From Deferrivibrio essentukiensis (GTDB taxonomy: Bacteria > Chrysiogenota > Deferribacteres > Deferribacterales > Deferrivibrionaceae), in NCBI RefSeq assembly GCF_020480685.1, contig NZ_JAJAFU010000005.1, forward strand, positions 89,390 through 153,389: 64,000 nt of DNA, written 5' to 3'. Position 1 is the stretch's first letter, and the number at the start of each line of letters is the position of its first letter. Positions 9,194 through 19,147 of this stretch are shown here, one piece after another. Made by a program: the position numbers and the translations under genes. Under the pieces are notes generated by a model, which worked only from the letters and a program-made list of their open reading frames with translations, ran no database searches and was not told the DNA's origin.

Positions 9194-10287
9194 CAAATCC
9201 TCCTGGTTTTCCCTCTATTCAGTCCTGCTCTATCAATCATTTGCCTTACCTCATCAGGATAAACAGCTTTATTAATCGCATCATCATAAGTTATAAGACC
9301 TTTTGAATAGAGATTAAACAATGACTGACTCATTGTTATCATACCGTGCTCACTTTGCCCTGACTGCATCATAGAATAAATTTGATGAAGTTTGTCCTCT
9401 CTAATTAAATTTCTTATTGCAGAATTGGGAATCATAACTTCACATGCTACAACTCTTCCTTGGTTATCTGCCCTTTGAATAAGTTGCTGACAAACAATTC
9501 CTTCCAATACAAATGAGAGCTGAGCTCTAATCTGCGACTGTTGGTGAGGAGGAAAAACATCAACAATCCTGTTAATAGTTTGTATAGCACTGTTAGTATG
9601 CAGTGTACCAAAAGTTAAGTGACCTGTTTCTGAAACTGTTAGGGCTGCCTCAATAGTCTCTAAGTCTCTCATCTCACCAATCAAAACGACATCAGGGTCT
9701 TGTCTCAATATATATTTTAATGCAGTTGTAAATGTTCTGGTGTCAGCTTTGACCTCTCTTTGGTTGACCATAGCCATTTTATGGTGATGTAAATATTCAA
9801 TAGGGTCTTCTATAGTAATAATGTGAACTTTTTTTTCACTATTTATTTTATCAATCATAGCAGCTAAAGTAGTTGACTTACCACTACCTGTTGGCCCTGT
9901 AACCAATACCATACCACGAGGTTTGTCACATAAGGTAGATATTATTTCTGGTAGCCCAAGTTCACTGAAACCCAATACTTCATAAGGGATTTTTCTGAAT
10001 GCTGCAGCAACAGCTCCTCTTTGCATGAAAAAGTTTGCCCTAAACCTGCTTATCCCTTTTATCCCAAAAGATGAATCAAGCTCTAGCTCTTCTTCAAATC
10101 TCTTTTTTTGAGCTTCACTCATAATGCTATAACACATACTTTTAATTATATTTGGTGTAAGTTTCTCCCCTTCAATTTTCACCAATTCCCCATTCACCCT
10201 AAATACAGGCGGTGTACCAACGGTAAGGTGCAAGTCACTGGCGTTCATCTCAATCATCTTTTGCAATAAATCCTGTAATGAATACAT
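9193..10287 (-). CDS. pilT: Type IV pilus retraction ATPase PilT
   Basis: 364 aa. An N-terminal PAS-like domain is followed by the secretion ATPase core: Walker A GPTGSGKST (131-139), Asp box IITIEDPIEY, Walker B VVLIGEMRD, and His box TFGTLHTNSA. The C-terminal AIRNLIREDK motif is the PilT hallmark needed for retraction, which separates it from PilB. PilT forms a cytoplasmic hexamer that depolymerises pili and powers twitching. It sits between pilB and pilC with gaps of 11 bases and a 1-base overlap, clearly one operon. Confidence 0.96.
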   Translation of the reverse strand: MYSLQDLLQKMIEMNASDLHLTVGTPPVFRVNGELVKIEGEKLTPNIIKSMCYSIMSEAQKKRFEEELELDSSFGIKGISRFRANFFMQRGAVAAAFRKIPYEVLGFSELGLPEIISTLCDKPRGMVLVTGPTGSGKSTTLAAMIDKINSEKKVHIITIEDPIEYLHHHKMAMVNQREVKADTRTFTTALKYILRQDPDVVLIGEMRDLETIEAALTVSETGHLTFGTLHTNSAIQTINRIVDVFPPHQQSQIRAQLSFVLEGIVCQQLIQRADNQGRVVACEVMIPNSAIRNLIREDKLHQIYSMMQSGQSEHGMITMSQSLFNLYSKGLITYDDAINKAVYPDEVRQMIDRAGLNRGKTRRI

Positions 10288-10298
10288 ATTACCCCCTT

Positions 10299-11993
10299 CT
10301 AATCTGCAAATGTTACCCTTACTACTTCCTCTATGGAAGTAAGCCCTGTCTTCACTTTTTCAAGACCACTTCTTCTGAGAGTCAGCATCCCCTCTTTTAC
10401 TGCTTGTTCTTTTATTTCTGCTGCTGTAGCGCCTCTTAAAATTAATTCTTTTATGGAGTCTGTTACACCCATTACCTCATAAAGTGCTACCCTTCCTTTA
10501 TACCCTGTGCCGTTGCATGCATCACACCCTTTACCTCTGTATGGCGTAAAATCATTTAGTTCTTCTTTTTTGAAACCAACTGTCAAAAGTGCTTCTTGAG
10601 GAAGCTTAATTTTTTCGGCACAATTTTTACATATTTTTCTTGCAAGCCTTTGGGCTAATATTACTACAGTGGATGAAGCTACCAAGAATGGCTCTATTCC
10701 CATATTCAACAATCTGTTTATTGTACTTGGTGCATCATTGGTGTGCAGTGTTGATAAAACCAAGTGTCCTGTCAAAGCAGCTTTAATTGCTATTTCTGCT
10801 GTTTCATAGTCCCTTATCTCCCCCACCATAATAATATCAGGGTCTTGTCTTAAAAAGCTTCTAAGAGCAGCAGCAAAGTTAAGTCCTATCTCTTCTTTCA
10901 TCTGTACCTGGTTAATCCCAAATATATTATATTCAACAGGGTCTTCAGCAGTCATAATATTTGTATCTTCCTTATTAAGTCTGCTTAAAGCAGAATAAAG
11001 AGTAGTAGACTTACCACTACCCGTTGGCCCTGTAACCAAAACCATACCGTATGGACTTTCAATACCTTTTAAAAAGACTTTTAAAGATTCAGGCTCAAAA
11101 CCAAGCTTTTCCAAATCAAGTTGTAGGTTTGATTTATCAAGAATCCTCAAAACGACTTTTTCCCCGTAAAGCACAGGCAGGGTTGATACCCTCATATCTA
11201 TAGTCTTATTTGATAGCTTTATTTTTATCCTACCGTCTTGTGGCAGACGTCTTTCGGCAATATCAAGCTCTGCCAAAATTTTAAGCCTTGATGTAAGTGC
11301 ATCTTTAATATTTTTGGGAGGTCTTATAAATTCATGCATTACGCCGTCAATCCTAAACCTTACCCTAAAATCCTTTTCATATGGTTCAACGTGGATATCC
11401 GAAGCCCCTCTTTTCACAGCTTCAGTTAAAATATAATTGACAAGCTTAACTATTGGAGCGTCTTCTACCTCTTTTTTTAGCTCTGTCAGGCTAACCTCTT
11501 CTTCAGTTTCATCAAATTCAAGGTCACTAATATCAAGATCATCAAATTCTGACAAAACTTTCTCTTCAGCATCAACTTGTTTATCCAAAAACTCCCTTAT
11601 ACTTGACTCAACAGCAACATAAGCTCTAACATTAAACCCTGAAACAAATCTTAATTCTTCCAATGCGTAGACATTTGATGGGTCAGCAATAGCAACCTTA
11701 ATTGTCTGCCCTTCCCTGTCAAATGGTACCACTAAAAACTTTCTGCACAAATCTTTAGGGATTAAGTTAAGTATTTTTGGCTCAACATGGACAGTTGATA
11801 AATCAACATAAGGGACACTATACTGTTTACTTAGAAACTCAGCTATCTTTTTTTCATCCACATAGCCAAGTTTAATAAGGATAGAACCCAACCTTCCACC
11901 CTCTTTCTTCTGTACTTCAAGTGCCTTCTCCAACTGCTCTTGTGTAATGAGATTTTCACTTAATAAAATTGCACCAATTTTAGAAGAAATCAT
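10299..11993 (-). CDS. pilB: Type IV pilus assembly ATPase PilB
   Basis: 564 aa. The N-terminal MshEN domain (about 1-150, GAILLSENLITQEQLEKAL...) can bind cyclic di-GMP in relatives. It is followed by the GspE/PilB ATPase with Walker A GPTGSGKST (near 320), Asp box MTAEDPVEY, Walker B IIMVGEIRD and His box STLHTNDAPST. A tetracysteine zinc site (CKNC ... CDAC) lies near residues 455-500. An acidic stretch of about 25 residues (150-180) links the domains. PilB powers pilus extension. A diguanylate cyclase is encoded in the same long array at 27.7 kb, making c-di-GMP control plausible but unproven. Confidence 0.95.
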   Translation of the reverse strand: MISSKIGAILLSENLITQEQLEKALEVQKKEGGRLGSILIKLGYVDEKKIAEFLSKQYSVPYVDLSTVHVEPKILNLIPKDLCRKFLVVPFDREGQTIKVAIADPSNVYALEELRFVSGFNVRAYVAVESSIREFLDKQVDAEEKVLSEFDDLDISDLEFDETEEEVSLTELKKEVEDAPIVKLVNYILTEAVKRGASDIHVEPYEKDFRVRFRIDGVMHEFIRPPKNIKDALTSRLKILAELDIAERRLPQDGRIKIKLSNKTIDMRVSTLPVLYGEKVVLRILDKSNLQLDLEKLGFEPESLKVFLKGIESPYGMVLVTGPTGSGKSTTLYSALSRLNKEDTNIMTAEDPVEYNIFGINQVQMKEEIGLNFAAALRSFLRQDPDIIMVGEIRDYETAEIAIKAALTGHLVLSTLHTNDAPSTINRLLNMGIEPFLVASSTVVILAQRLARKICKNCAEKIKLPQEALLTVGFKKEELNDFTPYRGKGCDACNGTGYKGRVALYEVMGVTDSIKELILRGATAAEIKEQAVKEGMLTLRRSGLEKVKTGLTSIEEVVRVTFAD

Positions 11994-12001
11994 TTATCCA
12001 C

Positions 12002-12817
12002 CTAACCTTTCTTTAAAATAAATTTTTTTAATTCATTTATATCAATTTCCAATTTAACATCATTAAACAATCCAAAAGCTTTCAAACCTTGATAAATCAG
12101 CATCAAAAGTCCATCAGTATATTTTGGTACACTGTTTTTATAAATATCTAAAAAGGGTGTGCAGCCATCTATTGAATACTGAAAATCAAATGCAAACTCT
12201 CCACAATCAATATGGCTCATATCAAAAAACTCCTTTTTATCTATCCCCACTGATGTGGTATTTACAATTATATCATAATAATTATTTTTTTTCAAAAAAA
12301 GTAAATCAAAATTATTAAAATTATATATTTCTAATTGCTCTAAAACCGTTTCTGTATTTTTAACTGTCCTATTTACGATATCAACATATGCATTTTTATC
12401 TTTTAAAAAATAAAAAAGAGGTTTTGCGGCTCCTCCAGAGCCTAATATTAAGATTTTCTTTTTAAAAATTTCAATATTAAAATCTTCGAATGTTTTTTCT
12501 ATCCCAAACAAATCAGTGTTATACCCAAACAATTTACCATCGATAATTTTTACAGTATTTACAGCGTTAATCTTTGAAGCCTGAAATTCTACTTCATCCA
12601 AAAAATCAATAATATCTGTTTTGTAGGGCAATGTAACGTTAAACCCTTTAAAGTAAAACTTTTTCATTATATGAATAATTTGGGCAATTTCACTTTTGTC
12701 AACATCAAAACAACAGTAACCGCCATTTATTCTTGACTTATGATAGAAATAATTATGAATTAAAGGGGAAATACTATGACTTAAAGGGTGTCCTATAAGG
12801 CCGGCATTATGGTACAT
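12002..12817 (-). CDS. aroE: Shikimate dehydrogenase (NADP+)
   Basis: 271 aa, normal length. The N-terminal substrate domain has GHPLSHSISPLIHN and the catalytic Lys in FNVTLPYKTDI; the Rossmann domain has GSGGAAKPL. The usual NTTSVG motif for shikimate binding is present (NTTSVGID). It reduces 3-dehydroshikimate to shikimate in aromatic amino acid and folate biosynthesis. Its 5' end overlaps the DUF502 gene by 11 bases and pilB follows 8 bases after its stop, so it appears to be co-transcribed with the pilus genes. Confidence 0.93.
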   Translation of the reverse strand: MYHNAGLIGHPLSHSISPLIHNYFYHKSRINGGYCCFDVDKSEIAQIIHIMKKFYFKGFNVTLPYKTDIIDFLDEVEFQASKINAVNTVKIIDGKLFGYNTDLFGIEKTFEDFNIEIFKKKILILGSGGAAKPLFYFLKDKNAYVDIVNRTVKNTETVLEQLEIYNFNNFDLLFLKKNNYYDIIVNTTSVGIDKKEFFDMSHIDCGEFAFDFQYSIDGCTPFLDIYKNSVPKYTDGLLMLIYQGLKAFGLFNDVKLEIDINELKKFILKKG

Positions 12818-13475
12818 TTTTTTCGACTTCTTTATTTTTTGAAAGCTCCTCCCTTATTTTTTCGGGAGAAAGCAAACCAGCAGAAATTACAAATTTCACA
12901 CCCTCTTCAACGGTAAGATCTAATTCAACCAAATCTTCATTCGGTATAATCAAAATAAAGCCGGACGTGGGATTTGGAGTGGTAGGTATAAAAACATTTG
13001 AGCATTTTTTCCCTATTTTTGAATTATAAAAGTTGGAAGATTCCTTTGTAACAAATCCTATAGAGTATATCCCTCTTCGTGGGTATTCAACCAAAACCAC
13101 TTTTTTAAAATTAGAGCCAGTCGGGGATTGAAAAGTATCTATAATCTGTCTTGTGGCAGAATATATCCCTCTGATTAATGGAATTTTAGAAAGTATCATT
13201 TCAAAAAATTTAATAATTTGCTTTCCAAAATAATTTTTGGCAAATAGCCCAATAAAAAATATTGCTATGATTAGTAAAGATAATGAAAGTAATGCTTTTT
13301 GAGCTTCAGTCAAATAAAACTCAAAGTAGTCTGATGCTAAATCAAGATAGGGAACCAAAAACCCGGTTAATTTTTTAAATATAAAACTTAAAAAGAAGTA
13401 TGTTACAATGACAGGCAATACTGTGAGTATGCCTGCCAAAAAAACATTTCTAATATATACCCTAAATTTTTTCAT
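12807..13475 (-). CDS. DUF502-family membrane protein
   Basis: 222 aa with two N-terminal membrane helices (about 12-34 and 60-82) and a soluble C-terminal domain with conserved stretches KIPLIRGIYSATRQI, VLVEYPRRGIYSIGFVT and FIPTTPNPTSGFILIIP. These are the hallmarks of the DUF502 family (plant LIKE-COV homologues). Its biochemical function is unknown. It lies between upp and aroE with a 6-base gap and an 11-base overlap. Confidence 0.85.
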   Translation of the reverse strand: MKKFRVYIRNVFLAGILTVLPVIVTYFFLSFIFKKLTGFLVPYLDLASDYFEFYLTEAQKALLSLSLLIIAIFFIGLFAKNYFGKQIIKFFEMILSKIPLIRGIYSATRQIIDTFQSPTGSNFKKVVLVEYPRRGIYSIGFVTKESSNFYNSKIGKKCSNVFIPTTPNPTSGFILIIPNEDLVELDLTVEEGVKFVISAGLLSPEKIREELSKNKEVEKNVP

Positions 13476-13481
13476 ATATAC

Positions 13482-14120
13482 CTATTTTGTGCCGAATAAT
13501 CTATCCCCTGCATCCCCTAGACCGGGTACAATATAACCTTTTTCGTTTAACTTTTCGTCCAAGGCTGCAGCAAAAACTTTTATATCAGGGTGAGCAGTGC
13601 AAAATTTTTCCACACCTTCAGGAGCAGCTATAAGACACATAAATTTTATACTTTTAGCACCTGCATCCTTAAGCATATTTGCCGCATAAACGGCTGAGCC
13701 ACCTGTAGCAAGCATAGGATCTATTAATATAAAATCCCTATCTTCACAGTTGGATGGGATTTTAAAATAGTAAGATACAGGTTTCAAAGTAGTTTCATCT
13801 CTATAAAGACCTATATGACCCACTCTGGCTGAAGGCACTAATTTCAAAATTCCATCAACCATGCCAATACCTGCCCTAAGGATTGGAACAAGGACAAGCT
13901 TTTTACCTGCCAATACCTTAGATACTGTTTTGCATATAGGAGTCTCAATCTCAACCTCTTCAAGAGGCATATCTTTTGTAATTTCATAAGCCATTAACAT
14001 AGCCACTTCATTTACAAGCTCTTTAAATTCCTTTTTACTCGTTTTGATATCTCTAATGTAAGTCAATTTGTGTTCAATTAGAGGGTGTGTTACTACCTGA
14101 AAATTCTCCGGTAATTTCAT
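13482..14120 (-). CDS. upp: Uracil phosphoribosyltransferase
   Basis: 212 aa. It shows the PRPP-binding loop [15 protein letters not shown], the active-site RAGIGMVDG segment, and the C-terminal uracil-binding [17 protein letters not shown]. The enzyme converts uracil and PRPP to UMP in pyrimidine salvage. It overlaps uraA by 4 bases, so uptake and salvage of uracil are coupled. Confidence 0.96.
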   Translation of the reverse strand: MKLPENFQVVTHPLIEHKLTYIRDIKTSKKEFKELVNEVAMLMAYEITKDMPLEEVEIETPICKTVSKVLAGKKLVLVPILRAGIGMVDGILKLVPSARVGHIGLYRDETTLKPVSYYFKIPSNCEDRDFILIDPMLATGGSAVYAANMLKDAGAKSIKFMCLIAAPEGVEKFCTAHPDIKVFAAALDEKLNEKGYIVPGLGDAGDRLFGTK

Positions 14121-15352
14121 CTTTCATCTCCTGGAAGAATAATATTTAACACAATTCCTACCAAACCTGCAAGACCTATACCACCTAAACTGACTTTGCC
14201 TATTGAGATAACCATATCACCAATACCTATAACTAAAACTACTGAAGCTATTACAAGATTTCTTGATTTGGCCATATCTACCTTGTTCCTGACAAGGGAG
14301 CCTATACCGATAGCAGCTATCATACCAAAAAGCAAAATCAATATTCCGCCCATTACAGGCACAGGAATTGTTTTTAATACAGCACCTAATTTCCCTACAA
14401 AAGCAAGAATTATTGCAGTAATTGCAGCAATTCGCATATAAATTACATCAGTTGCCTTTGTTAATGCAACGGCACCTGTGACTTCTGAATATGTAGTATT
14501 AGGGGGCCCTCCTAAAATTCCTGCTACAGAGGTTGCTATACCATCTCCAAGCAAGGTTCTGTGTAAGCCCGGATCTTTTAAGTAATTTTTACCTGTAACT
14601 GATGAGATTGCCAAAATATCTCCAACATGTTCAATAGCCGGAGCAATTGCAACCGGAAATATAAACATAATTGCAGCCAAATCAAAAGTCGGAATTGCAA
14701 AACTTCCCGACTTCATTGCCTCAACCCAAGGGATAGAAAACCATTTAGCTTGTACTATAGGGTCAAATGAAACAACACCTAATATTAGTGAAAGTAAATA
14801 CCCAACAATAATTCCGCTAAGTATAGGGATCAGGCTTAAAACTCTACGTCCGTACATTACAACAAGTATTGCTGTTATCAAAGACACCATAGAGATTAGA
14901 ACAGCTTTGCCATCCATATTTCCTGAGCCGTCAAAGCTCTTGGCCATATTTACAGCAACAGGAGCTAACTTTAAACCTATTACCATAATAACCGGGCCGG
15001 TAACTATTGGTGGGAGATACTTTTCAATTGCCCTAACGCCACCTTTTTTGACAAGTAGACTAAATATGACATATGCAAAGCCGGTACAAAATAATGCACC
15101 CAATGTTTTGGATACTCCGAAGTTTTTCATTCCGTATTGAATAGGAGCGATAAAAGCAAAAGAGCTGGCAAGAAAAACAGGTACTTGAGATTTAGTGATA
15201 AACTGAAAGACCAATGTTCCCAAACCGGCAGTAAAAAGTGCAATAGAAGGGTCTAAACCGGTGAGTAAAGGTACTAAAACAAGAGCACCAAATGCGACAA
15301 AGAGCATTTGCACTCCCAAAATTACTTTCTTAAAACCCGTGACTTCAGTCAT
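14117..15352 (-). CDS. uraA: Uracil permease (NCS2/UraA family)
   Basis: 411 aa, very hydrophobic with about 14 helices as expected for the UraA fold. Family signatures include [14 protein letters not shown], the motif with conserved Glu [12 protein letters not shown], and [18 protein letters not shown]. It is a proton-uracil symporter of the inner membrane. Its pairing with upp (4-base overlap) supports uracil rather than xanthine as substrate. Confidence 0.92.
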   Translation of the reverse strand: MTEVTGFKKVILGVQMLFVAFGALVLVPLLTGLDPSIALFTAGLGTLVFQFITKSQVPVFLASSFAFIAPIQYGMKNFGVSKTLGALFCTGFAYVIFSLLVKKGGVRAIEKYLPPIVTGPVIMVIGLKLAPVAVNMAKSFDGSGNMDGKAVLISMVSLITAILVVMYGRRVLSLIPILSGIIVGYLLSLILGVVSFDPIVQAKWFSIPWVEAMKSGSFAIPTFDLAAIMFIFPVAIAPAIEHVGDILAISSVTGKNYLKDPGLHRTLLGDGIATSVAGILGGPPNTTYSEVTGAVALTKATDVIYMRIAAITAIILAFVGKLGAVLKTIPVPVMGGILILLFGMIAAIGIGSLVRNKVDMAKSRNLVIASVVLVIGIGDMVISIGKVSLGGIGLAGLVGIVLNIILPGDER

Positions 15353-15368
15353 TGTTCACCTCATTGAT

Positions 15369-16289
15369 TTAGTTGTCTTTATGTTTAAAAATTTGTCTTT
15401 CTAACAATCTATCGTAGCTACTCCAACCTGTTTGTACTTTATCTTTTTCAAACAATATACCAAAATTATTAATTTTTGCGTCCAAATCATCAATATGGTG
15501 TAGTATTAAAGCTTCGTAGGTTTTTGGTTTTTTGATAGCTCCAAATTCAATATAACCATGATGACTTGCAACAAGATGCAGTATAAGATTAGCTTTACTT
15601 TCAGGAAAACTCTCGATTTTTGAAATATATCCTCTTACCAAATCTATTCCTAATATTAAATGTCCAAGAAGCTTTCCTGAGTCGGTATAATCAAACCCTT
15701 TGGTAATATCAAGCTCATAAATCTTTCCTAAATCGTGAAAAATAGCTCCTGCAATTAAAATATTTTTATCCACTTGCTCACAGTAATAATCCGATAAAAT
15801 GATAGCAAGCTTTACTACAGATAAAGTATGTTCCAAGAGTCCGCCTACATATGCGTGATGGACATTTTTAGCTGCAGGATGTTTTATAAATTGTCTTATT
15901 GTAGCGTCATCATTAAAAAACATATCCATTAACTTTATCGTATACTCGCAATCCAAGTTTTTATAAACAATATCCATCAATTCGTTGAGCATTAAGTCAG
16001 GGTCATATTTTGACTTAGGTAAAAAGTCGTAAAGATCATCTATTGAGCCTTTTAACATATTGTTAATTTTTATTTGCATTTGTCCATTATAGTTTTGTAA
16101 ACTGCCACTTATTTCTACAATGTCCCCTTTTTCAGGCTCAAAATCTAATTTATTGCTGTCAAACATTATTCCATTATATTGTTCCCCTTTTGAATCTAAA
16201 AGTACGACTCTTATATAAGGTCTATCATCTTTTGTAAAACTTTTAACAAGCTCAAATATCAAATATTTCTTATTAATACTTAATTCCAT
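15369..16289 (-). CDS. YhaM-like 3'-5' exoribonuclease (OB-fold plus HD domain)
   Basis: 306 aa. An OB-fold nucleic-acid-binding domain covers roughly residues 10-90 (KGDIVEISGSLQNYNGQMQI), followed by an HD metal-dependent domain with HHAYVGGLLEHTLSVVKLA and GAIFHDLGKIYEL carrying the His-Asp ligands, plus a later VASHHGY. This two-domain layout is that of Bacillus YhaM (CMP-binding factor family), a 3'-5' exoribonuclease. Biological role in this organism is inferred. Confidence 0.84.
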   Translation of the reverse strand: MELSINKKYLIFELVKSFTKDDRPYIRVVLLDSKGEQYNGIMFDSNKLDFEPEKGDIVEISGSLQNYNGQMQIKINNMLKGSIDDLYDFLPKSKYDPDLMLNELMDIVYKNLDCEYTIKLMDMFFNDDATIRQFIKHPAAKNVHHAYVGGLLEHTLSVVKLAIILSDYYCEQVDKNILIAGAIFHDLGKIYELDITKGFDYTDSGKLLGHLILGIDLVRGYISKIESFPESKANLILHLVASHHGYIEFGAIKKPKTYEALILHHIDDLDAKINNFGILFEKDKVQTGWSSYDRLLERQIFKHKDN

Positions 16290-16298
16290 CCTTACTCC

Positions 16299-16550
16299 TT
16301 ACCATTTATCAACACACTCGGTTTTTTCTTCTTCAATATTATCAATACTAAACCCCTCAGCTTTCAAAGCATCCAAGATATCATACATATATTTCTTCAT
16401 AAACTCATTTGTATAAACAGCTACCAGACCCATATCAGGATCAATAGTTCTAACAATACCGACACCCTCATATGAATCAATTATACTGTTTATATACACA
16501 ATGTCTTTGATATTTATTTTAAATTTTATCTTTACAGTTTCAAAGTTCAT
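16299..16550 (-). CDS. DUF4911-type small protein
   Basis: 83 aa, predicted as a compact alpha/beta domain: a beta strand (VKIKFKI), a helix with DIVYINSIIDSYEGVGIVRTID, and a second strand-helix unit ending near residue 72. The pattern matches the small conserved family DUF4911, whose function is unknown. It overlaps the upstream ORF by one base and precedes the yhaM-like gene by 9 bases. Family name is from memory of the pattern, not a search. Confidence 0.6.
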   Translation of the reverse strand: MNFETVKIKFKINIKDIVYINSIIDSYEGVGIVRTIDPDMGLVAVYTNEFMKKYMYDILDALKAEGFSIDNIEEEKTECVDKW

Positions 16551-16933
16551 TAAACAAACTCCAATAAATAAACGTCTTTATTTATAAAATTAAGAAAATC
16601 ATTATTTAGCAAATCGCTATGTTCAAAATAGACTGAATCGCTTTTCAAGGAATTTATGAAATTTATAATTGAACTATGCGTATTTACATTTTTAAAATCG
16701 ATTAAAAAAAATCCTTCAGGCAAAAAAAAACTTTGCTTTTTTATGAAAACAGGCTCAGTTATTTTTTCAAAGGAATTTATAGTATCATAAACAAAATTAC
16801 TATAAAAAATATCCAAAAGAATAGAAAGACCTCTTGGTATTCTTTTTTGAAAATCGTAATCAATAAAAACAGGAAACTCATTTAAAGGTTTAATTGGAGA
16901 AAAATCAACCTTATAGATTTCCTTTAAGTTCAT
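16550..16933 (-). CDS. Hypothetical protein, no recognised family
   Basis: 127 aa, soluble, rich in Phe, Asn, Ile and Asp. No signal peptide, membrane helix or catalytic motif is visible. Its start overlaps the nusB stop by 4 bases and its stop overlaps the next gene by one base, so it is a genuine member of the operon rather than a spurious ORF. Function not recognised. Confidence 0.6.
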   Translation of the reverse strand: MNLKEIYKVDFSPIKPLNEFPVFIDYDFQKRIPRGLSILLDIFYSNFVYDTINSFEKITEPVFIKKQSFFLPEGFFLIDFKNVNTHSSIINFINSLKSDSVYFEHSDLLNNDFLNFINKDVYLLEFV

Positions 16934-17355
16934 TTATTCTTCACCTTTTCCTCTTCTTCAACGGCAGCAATTATCCCTCTTATAAATGATGCTATCTTAT
17001 CATCAGTATAATTTTTTGCAATCTGGCCATAGTCATTATTTATTGCATAGATAGGCGTTTTAGTATTGAGAAGTTCATATAGAGCTGCCCTCAATATACA
17101 TTTTTCGATAATCCCGATCCTTTCAAAAGTCCAGCCGTCTTTTAACTTATCTTTGTACAGGTTATCCAATAAATCTTTATTTTTAGCTATGTTTAAGAAG
17201 AGTTCATTAGCTTCATTTACAACATTCTTATTATTTTCTTCTTCACTTAACCAATAGGTTTTAGGCACAGTATTATAGCTATCACCTAAAAGCTCATATT
17301 GATAAATCATTTTAAATACATGTTCCCTAATTATGGTTCTAAATTGTTTTTTCAC
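16930..17355 (-). CDS. nusB: Transcription antitermination factor NusB
   Basis: 141 aa, all helical. The N-terminal arginine-rich start (RTIIREHVFKMIYQYEL) and the C-terminal helices with ERIGIIEKCILRAALYELLN and the later IAKNYTDDKIASFIRGII match NusB. It binds boxA RNA with NusE/S10 to prevent premature termination in rRNA operons. The position directly after ribH is the standard gene order (ribH-nusB). Confidence 0.94.
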   Translation of the reverse strand: MKKQFRTIIREHVFKMIYQYELLGDSYNTVPKTYWLSEEENNKNVVNEANELFLNIAKNKDLLDNLYKDKLKDGWTFERIGIIEKCILRAALYELLNTKTPIYAINNDYGQIAKNYTDDKIASFIRGIIAAVEEEEKVKNK

Positions 17356-17358
17356 GTT

Positions 17359-17832
17359 TTATAAACTCTCATCCTTTAATAAATTTACAAATTCAAGAGC
17401 AGACATAGCTGCTTCAGCACCTTTATTCCCCGCTTTTGTACCTGCCCTTTCAACAGCTTGCTCTATTGTATCAGTAGTTAATACTCCGAAAATAACAGGT
17501 ACGCCTGTATCGTATCCGGCCTTAGCTACCCCTTTTGCAACTTCAGAGGAAACATACTCAAAGTGTGGAGTCGAGCCTCTTATTACCGCACCAACAGCAA
17601 TAACAGCATCAAACCTTTTTGTATCGGCCAATTTTTTGCACATCAAAGGTATTTCAAATGCCCCTGGAACTTTATATACACAAATATCTTCAGGGTTTAC
17701 TTCGTGTCTTATCAATGCGTCATACGCTCCTGAAACCAAACTTTTTACAATAAAATCATTAAATCTTGAGCAAACAATCGCAAATTTAAACCCTTTTCCG
17801 TTATAATTTCCTTCTTTTATTAAGTAACTCAT
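17359..17832 (-). CDS. ribH: 6,7-dimethyl-8-ribityllumazine synthase
   Basis: 157 aa, normal length. Conserved segments include the substrate loop [40 protein letters not shown] with the catalytic His, and [11 protein letters not shown]. The enzyme condenses 5-amino-6-ribitylaminouracil with 3,4-dihydroxy-2-butanone 4-phosphate in riboflavin synthesis and forms an icosahedral shell in many bacteria. It follows ribBA by 26 bases and precedes nusB by 3. Confidence 0.96.
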   Translation of the reverse strand: MSYLIKEGNYNGKGFKFAIVCSRFNDFIVKSLVSGAYDALIRHEVNPEDICVYKVPGAFEIPLMCKKLADTKRFDAVIAVGAVIRGSTPHFEYVSSEVAKGVAKAGYDTGVPVIFGVLTTDTIEQAVERAGTKAGNKGAEAAMSALEFVNLLKDESL

Positions 17833-17858
17833 AACCTACTCTCCTATTAGTGTTATAT

Positions 17859-19067
17859 TTATATTTCATGCCCCATTTTTTCCACTTTTGTTTTTATATA
17901 ACGTTCATTTTCCGGTCTTACGCCACAAACTACAGGTACACGTTCGACAACTTCAAGCCCATACCCTGACAAACAATGTATCTTTTTGGGATTATTTGTT
18001 AAGAGTCTAAGCTTTTTTATCCCTAAAAACTTTAAAATCTGTGCCCCAAATCCATAATCTCTAAGGTCTGCACCAAATCCAAGATGCAAATTTGCCTCAA
18101 CTGTGTCATATCCTTCTTCCTGAAGCTTATATGCTTTAATTTTATTGAGTATTCCAATACCTCTTCCTTCCTGAAACATGTATAAGATTACTCCAACACC
18201 TTCTTTTTCAATCATCTCCATAGAAGCTTGTAGCTGATCCCTGCAGTCACATCTTAAAGAGCCAAAAACTTCCCCTGTTAAACATTGTGAGTGGACTCTC
18301 ACCATAACCTTATCCACAGATTTAAGATCACCTTTAATAAGTGCTACAGCTTCCTGTCCATCAACTTTACTTTTGAAGCCCTTAATATTAAATTCACCAA
18401 AAAGGGTGGGCATCTTGGCTACAGCAACCTCTTCCACAATAGTTTCATGATCTGTCCGATAAGCAATTAAATCTGCAATAGTTAAGATTTTTATATCATG
18501 TTTTTTCGCGAATTCTTCCAATTGAGGCATTCTGGCCATAGAGCCGTCATCGTTCATAATTTCACAAATAACTGCAGCTGGTGTAAGTCCAGCCATCTTT
18601 GCAAGATCTACAGAACCTTCAGTTTGTCCTGCTCTTACAAGCACACCGCCATTTCTTGCTCTCAATGGGAAAATATGGCCCGGTCTTGCAAGATCTTCAG
18701 GTTTGGAATTAGGGTTGATGGCAACCTTAATAGTGTGTGCCCTATCATAAGCGGAGATGCCGGTGGTAACCCCTTCTTTAGCTTCAATTGAAACAGTAAA
18801 AGCAGTGCCAAACCTTGCTGAATTACTTCTATTATCAACCATTAAAGGTAAATCAAGTCTGTCACACATCTCTTCAGACATACTAAGACAAATTAGACCT
18901 CTACCATATTTTGCCATAAAATTAATAGCTTCGGCAGTTACAAAATCAGCTGCAATAACTAAATCACCTTCATTCTCTCTATCCTCATCATCTACCAAAA
19001 TAATCATTTTTCCTTTTTTAAAATCTTCAATCGCTTCTTCTACCGAATATCTGACGCTTCTATCCAT
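17859..19067 (-). CDS. ribBA: Bifunctional DHBP synthase / GTP cyclohydrolase II
   Basis: 402 aa in two enzyme domains. Residues 1-205 are the RibB part with the acidic [11 protein letters not shown] metal loop and the GHIFPLRAR segment. Residues about 206-400 are the RibA part with the zinc-binding pattern [14 protein letters not shown] and the [11 protein letters not shown] substrate loop. Together they supply both precursors of the lumazine ring. Both domains look catalytically intact. An 80-base gap upstream, the largest in the whole 23 kb array, may hold a promoter. Confidence 0.96.
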   Translation of the reverse strand: MDRSVRYSVEEAIEDFKKGKMIILVDDEDRENEGDLVIAADFVTAEAINFMAKYGRGLICLSMSEEMCDRLDLPLMVDNRSNSARFGTAFTVSIEAKEGVTTGISAYDRAHTIKVAINPNSKPEDLARPGHIFPLRARNGGVLVRAGQTEGSVDLAKMAGLTPAAVICEIMNDDGSMARMPQLEEFAKKHDIKILTIADLIAYRTDHETIVEEVAVAKMPTLFGEFNIKGFKSKVDGQEAVALIKGDLKSVDKVMVRVHSQCLTGEVFGSLRCDCRDQLQASMEMIEKEGVGVILYMFQEGRGIGILNKIKAYKLQEEGYDTVEANLHLGFGADLRDYGFGAQILKFLGIKKLRLLTNNPKKIHCLSGYGLEVVERVPVVCGVRPENERYIKTKVEKMGHEI

Positions 19068-19100
19068 AAAATCTCCCTAAAATTATAATTTATTCTTGTT

Positions 19101-19129
19101 AAACTATCTTTATTATTCGAAACTATCAA
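19101..19129 (-). promoter_or_regulatory. Possible internal promoter upstream of ribBA
   Basis: On the minus strand TTGATA (19129-19124) is separated by 17 bases from TAGTTT (19106-19101). The -10 is poor. The 80-base gap is too short for an FMN riboswitch, and none of its conserved parts were seen, so riboflavin control of this cluster is not evident. Confidence 0.3.
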
Positions 19130-19147
19130 GTAAAAAATTTGGCATAA

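Noticed and set aside
19068..19147. FMN riboswitch before the riboflavin genes
   Set aside because: The gap is only 80 bases, and none of the conserved RFN stretches is present; upstream of ribD there is no gap because plsY overlaps it.
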